From: an uncultured Flavobacteriaceae bacterium
GTDB lineage: Bacteria; Bacteroidota; Bacteroidia; Flavobacteriales; Flavobacteriaceae
DNA: 64,000 bases
Assembly: GCA_947494325.1 (NCBI GenBank)
Contig: CANLUS010000001.1
Location: 620,001 to 684,000 of the forward strand
Reading direction: 5' to 3'
Shown: one piece after another, positions 60,792 through 64,000 of the stretch
Layout of the letters: every line of letters starts with the position of its first letter
Numbering within the stretch: position 1 is the stretch's first letter
Translations under genes and position numbers: made by a program
Notes under the pieces: model-generated
What the model saw: only the letters and a program-made list of their open reading frames with translations
Databases searched by the model: none
Told to the model about the DNA's origin: nothing

Positions 60792-62423
60792 ATGAATAAA
60801 TTAAAAAAATCAGGCATTCTTTTGTTACTAGTTTTAGTAACAGTGGTGTCCGTTTCATATAAATCTAATTTCTTTGAAGTAGCGAAGCAGATTGAAATTT
60901 ACACGACGTTGTTTAAGGAATTAAATATGTATTATATAGATGATACGAATCCGGCAGAATTGACCGACTCAGCGATCAATAAAATGCTACAGGGGTTAGA
61001 TCCATATACCCGTTTTTATGATGAACAAGGGGTGGAAAATGCTAGAATTAATGCTATTGGTGAATATGGAGGAATAGGAGCCATTTCTAGCTACGTAAAT
61101 GATAAACTTATTATTATTGAACCACATGAAGGAGCTCCAGCTGATAAAGCTGGAATCAAAGCAGGGGATGAAATTGTGAAAGTCAATGATGTTTTAGTAA
61201 AAGATTATAAGAACAATGCAGTTTCTTCTTTGTTGCAAGGGATTCCTGACACCAAGGTCAAAATAGAATTAAAAAGACAAAATAAAACGTTTGAAGTCGA
61301 ATTGACTCGTGAGAAAATTGAAGTAAATCCGGTGCCTTATTACACTATGATTGATGATGAATTAGGATATATCTCTTTTATAAAATTTAATAAAAAAGCC
61401 TCTTCAGAAGTGAAATCGGCATTTGAAGACCTGAAAAGTCAAGGTATGAAGAAGTTGGTGTTAGATGTTAGAGGGAATTTAGGAGGTTTAGTGAACGAAG
61501 CAATAGAAATTGTCAATTTTTTTATTCCTAGAGATGAAGTCGTGGTAACGACCAAGGCAAAGGTTAAAAAATGGAGTGATACTTATAAAACGAAAAAAGA
61601 GCCTATAGATTTAGAAATTCCTATTGTTGTTTTAATTGATGGTAGGTCAGCGTCAGCCTCTGAAATTTTAGCTGGATCTTTACAGGATTTGGATAGAGCT
61701 GTTATCGTTGGAGAACGATCGTTTGGTAAAGGTCTGGTGCAGCGCTACAGAAAGCTAACGTATGGAACTCAGTTGAAATTAACAATATCGAAATATTATA
61801 CGCCTAGCGGACGAAGTATTCAAGAGTTAGATTATACGAACAGGGATGAAAATGGTGATGTTCCAAAATTTTCGGATAAGAGAAGAAACCCGTTTAAAAC
61901 AAGAAACGGAAGAACCGTTTATGATGGAGGAGGTATACAACCTGATATCAAATTTAAAAAACCTGCTAGAACAAATGCGACTGAAGCCTTATTCAAATCG
62001 CAAGCAATATTTGATTTTGCAACCAATTATTATTATCAAAACCCGACTGTGACTGAATCAAAAGAATTTGAAATATCAAACACTGATTATGAGTCATTTA
62101 TATCATTTTTAAAGTCCGACAACTCATCATTTAAGACTTCGAGCGAATTAAATTTTGAAAGGGCCATGGATGAAGCGAAAAAAGGTTCTCACAAGGCGCT
62201 TGAAAAGTCTTTTAATGATCTTATGGAGAATTTGAAAATTATGAAAATTGAGCAGTTAAATCGTAATAAGGAGGAGATTAAGAGCAGATTGAAAGCAGAA
62301 ATTGTAAAAAGATACTATCATAAAAAAGGTGAATATATCAATAAGGTTTATAGCGACAAACATATTAGAGAAGCTGTTGAGATCCTTAAAGACGATAGAA
62401 AATATACTAAAATATTGAACTAA
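60792..62423 (+). CDS. S41 family C-terminal processing protease
   Basis: 543 residues. An N-terminal membrane or signal segment (GILLLLVLVTVVSVSY) precedes a PDZ domain (about 85-165: LIIIEPHEGAPADKAGIKAG). The S41 catalytic core has LVLDVRGNLGGLVNEAIEIV, the nucleophile region DGRSASASEILAGSL and the lysine in GERSFGKGLVQ (Ser/Lys dyad). TISKYYTPSGRSIQ is also typical. It is a periplasmic CtpA-like protease that trims or removes envelope proteins, with a helical C-terminal tail. It follows rnpA by 34 bp. Confidence 0.93.
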   Translation: MNKLKKSGILLLLVLVTVVSVSYKSNFFEVAKQIEIYTTLFKELNMYYIDDTNPAELTDSAINKMLQGLDPYTRFYDEQGVENARINAIGEYGGIGAISSYVNDKLIIIEPHEGAPADKAGIKAGDEIVKVNDVLVKDYKNNAVSSLLQGIPDTKVKIELKRQNKTFEVELTREKIEVNPVPYYTMIDDELGYISFIKFNKKASSEVKSAFEDLKSQGMKKLVLDVRGNLGGLVNEAIEIVNFFIPRDEVVVTTKAKVKKWSDTYKTKKEPIDLEIPIVVLIDGRSASASEILAGSLQDLDRAVIVGERSFGKGLVQRYRKLTYGTQLKLTISKYYTPSGRSIQELDYTNRDENGDVPKFSDKRRNPFKTRNGRTVYDGGGIQPDIKFKKPARTNATEALFKSQAIFDFATNYYYQNPTVTESKEFEISNTDYESFISFLKSDNSSFKTSSELNFERAMDEAKKGSHKALEKSFNDLMENLKIMKIEQLNRNKEEIKSRLKAEIVKRYYHKKGEYINKVYSDKHIREAVEILKDDRKYTKILN

Positions 62424-62463
62424 AAGCTTTTTGCATTATCGAAATTCATAATTAAAGAATTGA

Positions 62464-62471
62464 TATATTTG
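62464..62471 (+). promoter_or_regulatory. -7 promoter element of the final gene
   Basis: TATATTTG is a full TAnnTTTG match, 14 bp before the ATG at 62485. A TTTG at 62430-62433 is too far upstream (30 bp) for a standard -33 element. Confidence 0.45.
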
Positions 62472-62484
62472 TTCAAATTTATTT

Positions 62485-64000
62485 ATGAATACAGTCACAA
62501 GAACAAGATCACAAGAATCTACTAGAGCGATCGAGCGTCTATACATAACGATGCGTCATTTATTTAATAGAGGATTTTATAAACCTGGAGGTGTATCAGG
62601 TAAGACATTACGTGAGTCATTATTATTATTGAGACCCGAAATCTATGGGTCTATTGCTGAAGAAAGAACGGAATTAAATGGATTAATTTACGTCATTGAA
62701 CGTTTGCCGGAAGGCATAGAAGAATGTCAGTTTATCAACCTCACTGCCGATGAAGGCTATCAAGATTCTCATTTTACTCCTATCATTCCAGCTAAAAGAA
62801 GACGTAATTGTTATCGAATAGACCGAGATCAAATGAATATTGAAATTACGAGAGGTCGTTCAGAAATTTATGATATACTAACCCATCTTACCTTTTTATT
62901 CATAGAATCTCATAAAATTAAGGATCGTATTTTAATAGATGAAGATGAAAGCACCATTCGCGAGTGGAATTATTTAAAAGATGTTGTTTTAAATAATAAA
63001 AAGCCAACAAAAAACGAACATGAAGTATTACTTACTCATGTTGCAACAATATTAGGAAGAACATTCGATGAGGTTCAACGAGTTCATAAGGCGTTTGCAA
63101 CAACGAAGAACCCAAATAAATTTTTTAATCTCATTTTTTGGTTAGGCCAATTAGCATTAAATGAAACGTTAGAAAATAAAAAACGAACAATTACTTTTAG
63201 TTCTACGCTTAGAGATAGTATTGGACATCATATCTATGGTGAAATTTGGGCAAATACGGTAAAAAAAGTGCTAGAAAAAGAAGGACTAATTAACCGCCCA
63301 ATTCATATTATTAGTGCAAATATGCATAGTGTTATGAATTCGATTTATGCGCCAATGTTTCTAGTAAATGAATCTAAAGAACATCCAGAATTGGCCCTGT
63401 TTGAATTATTAAGTGAGGAGAATAATGCTGCATTGCGGAAGAAAGTAAAAGAAAAGGCTTCGAAAATGGGCTTAATTTACATTAAAGACTCTTCAGGAAC
63501 GAATATTAATGTACAAGTAATAGATACCGCGAAAATTGATTTCGATAAAAGTGCATATGTTAAAAAGCATCTCAATGAGGAAGATGAAATGCCTATCATC
63601 ATAGTAATGGACTATGCTTTTGGTGAGCAAGCATTTGAAACGATGGATGAGTTATTAAAACCATTTATTTGCGATAATAATAAGGAACATTTTATGAATG
63701 TTGAATCTGTTTCAATTATGGGGAAAGCAGGAATTTTAGAGGGAGGAAAAAGTGACGTTATGATTCCTTCGGCCCATATATTTGAAGGTACTGCCGATAA
63801 CTACCCATTTAAAAACGAATTGGAAAAGAAAGATTTAGAAGGATTTGGGATCGATGTTTTTGAAGGCACTATGGTAACAGTTTTAGGTACATCATTACAA
63901 AATAAGAATATACTAGAGTTTTTTCACGATTCTACATGGCATGCTATAGGTCTTGAAATGGAAGGAGCCCACTATCAAAAAGCAATCCAATCAGCTTCTA
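62485..64000 (+). CDS. Conserved protein with nucleoside-phosphorylase-like C-terminus, truncated by window edge
   Basis: 505 codons are visible with no stop. The N-terminal part (about 1-330) is helical and charged and unfamiliar beyond a vague recollection of a Flavobacteriia-wide family of unknown function. From about residue 375 it changes. MDYAFGEQAFETMDELL, MGKAGILEGGKSDVMIPSAH (Gly413 onward), FEGTMVTVLGTSLQNKNILE and IGLEMEGAHYQKA (near 489) resemble the glycine-rich, base-binding and ME-motif blocks of the purine nucleoside phosphorylase/UDP phosphorylase fold. A phosphorylase-like or nucleotide-binding role is therefore inferred. It is not coupled to the S41 gene (61-bp gap). Confidence 0.8.
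   Translation, partial: MNTVTRTRSQESTRAIERLYITMRHLFNRGFYKPGGVSGKTLRESLLLLRPEIYGSIAEERTELNGLIYVIERLPEGIEECQFINLTADEGYQDSHFTPIIPAKRRRNCYRIDRDQMNIEITRGRSEIYDILTHLTFLFIESHKIKDRILIDEDESTIREWNYLKDVVLNNKKPTKNEHEVLLTHVATILGRTFDEVQRVHKAFATTKNPNKFFNLIFWLGQLALNETLENKKRTITFSSTLRDSIGHHIYGEIWANTVKKVLEKEGLINRPIHIISANMHSVMNSIYAPMFLVNESKEHPELALFELLSEENNAALRKKVKEKASKMGLIYIKDSSGTNINVQVIDTAKIDFDKSAYVKKHLNEEDEMPIIIVMDYAFGEQAFETMDELLKPFICDNNKEHFMNVESVSIMGKAGILEGGKSDVMIPSAHIFEGTADNYPFKNELEKKDLEGFGIDVFEGTMVTVLGTSLQNKNILEFFHDSTWHAIGLEMEGAHYQKAIQSAS

Overview
The window is a 64 kb, AT-rich, densely packed stretch of chromosome from a member of the Bacteroidota, almost certainly family Flavobacteriaceae and probably marine. 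The evidence is: proteins with type IX secretion sorting tails and a PorZ-like protein, TonB-dependent receptors with carboxypeptidase-like N-terminal domains, many lipoproteins of Bacteroidota-only families (DUF4249, DUF4296, DUF4271, DUF4175), repeated TAnnTTTG -7 promoter elements, and few purine-rich ribosome binding sites. I see no rRNA, tRNA, phage, insertion sequence or CRISPR array. It reads as core chromosome, not a genomic island.

Layout. 1-2.2 kb: a cut lipoprotein, an orphan LuxE-like acyl-protein synthetase and a tandem pair of secreted YHS proteins. 2.2-8 kb: a TonB receptor/DUF4249 lipoprotein pair, a lone lipoprotein, a TetR repressor and a secreted DinB-like protein with candidate operators. 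8-16.5 kb: housekeeping genes (tyrS, epimerase, DUF4296 lipoprotein, dihydroorotase, polyprenol-phosphate sugar transferase, DUF4271, uroporphyrinogen-III synthase-like, recA, TerC). 16.6-20 kb: an FAD-dependent desaturase/saturase, a haloalkane dehalogenase with the full catalytic set, a GNAT and rpiB. An 815-bp AT-rich gap follows, holding one tiny membrane ORF. 20.9-30 kb: NHL propeller, diacylglycerol-kinase-like protein, rnr, DUF2807, tatA, SPFH protein, a spondin-domain T9SS cargo and gltX.

30-37.6 kb: DUF4175, ybeY, mnmG, a PH-like membrane protein, a methyltransferase and an OmpH-like lipoprotein. This block carries two ParB-binding parS-type sites: one exact 16-mer before mnmG, and one 15/16 match that contains the stop/start overlap of the next two genes. 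They suggest an origin-proximal centromere region. 37.8-41.4 kb: a large PD40/OmpA protein whose C-terminal domain is repeated as a free-standing secreted protein. I regard this as the most novel-looking feature. 41.5-52.2 kb: bacterial alpha-2-macroglobulin, a PPOX flavoprotein and PBP1C, then a LytTR/LytS-type two-component pair. 52.3-64 kb: a small hypothetical, CYTH, porZ-recO-TonB receptor, a membrane protein overlapping the receptor tail antisense, a glutaryl-CoA-dehydrogenase-like enzyme, rnpA, an S41 protease and a truncated protein with a nucleoside-phosphorylase-like end.

Working together, much of the window serves the cell envelope: receptors, lipoproteins, peptidoglycan synthesis with its A2M partner, T9SS components and cargo, and Tat export. 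These are interleaved with translation and repair housekeeping genes. All functions are read from sequence motifs by eye. No database search was possible.
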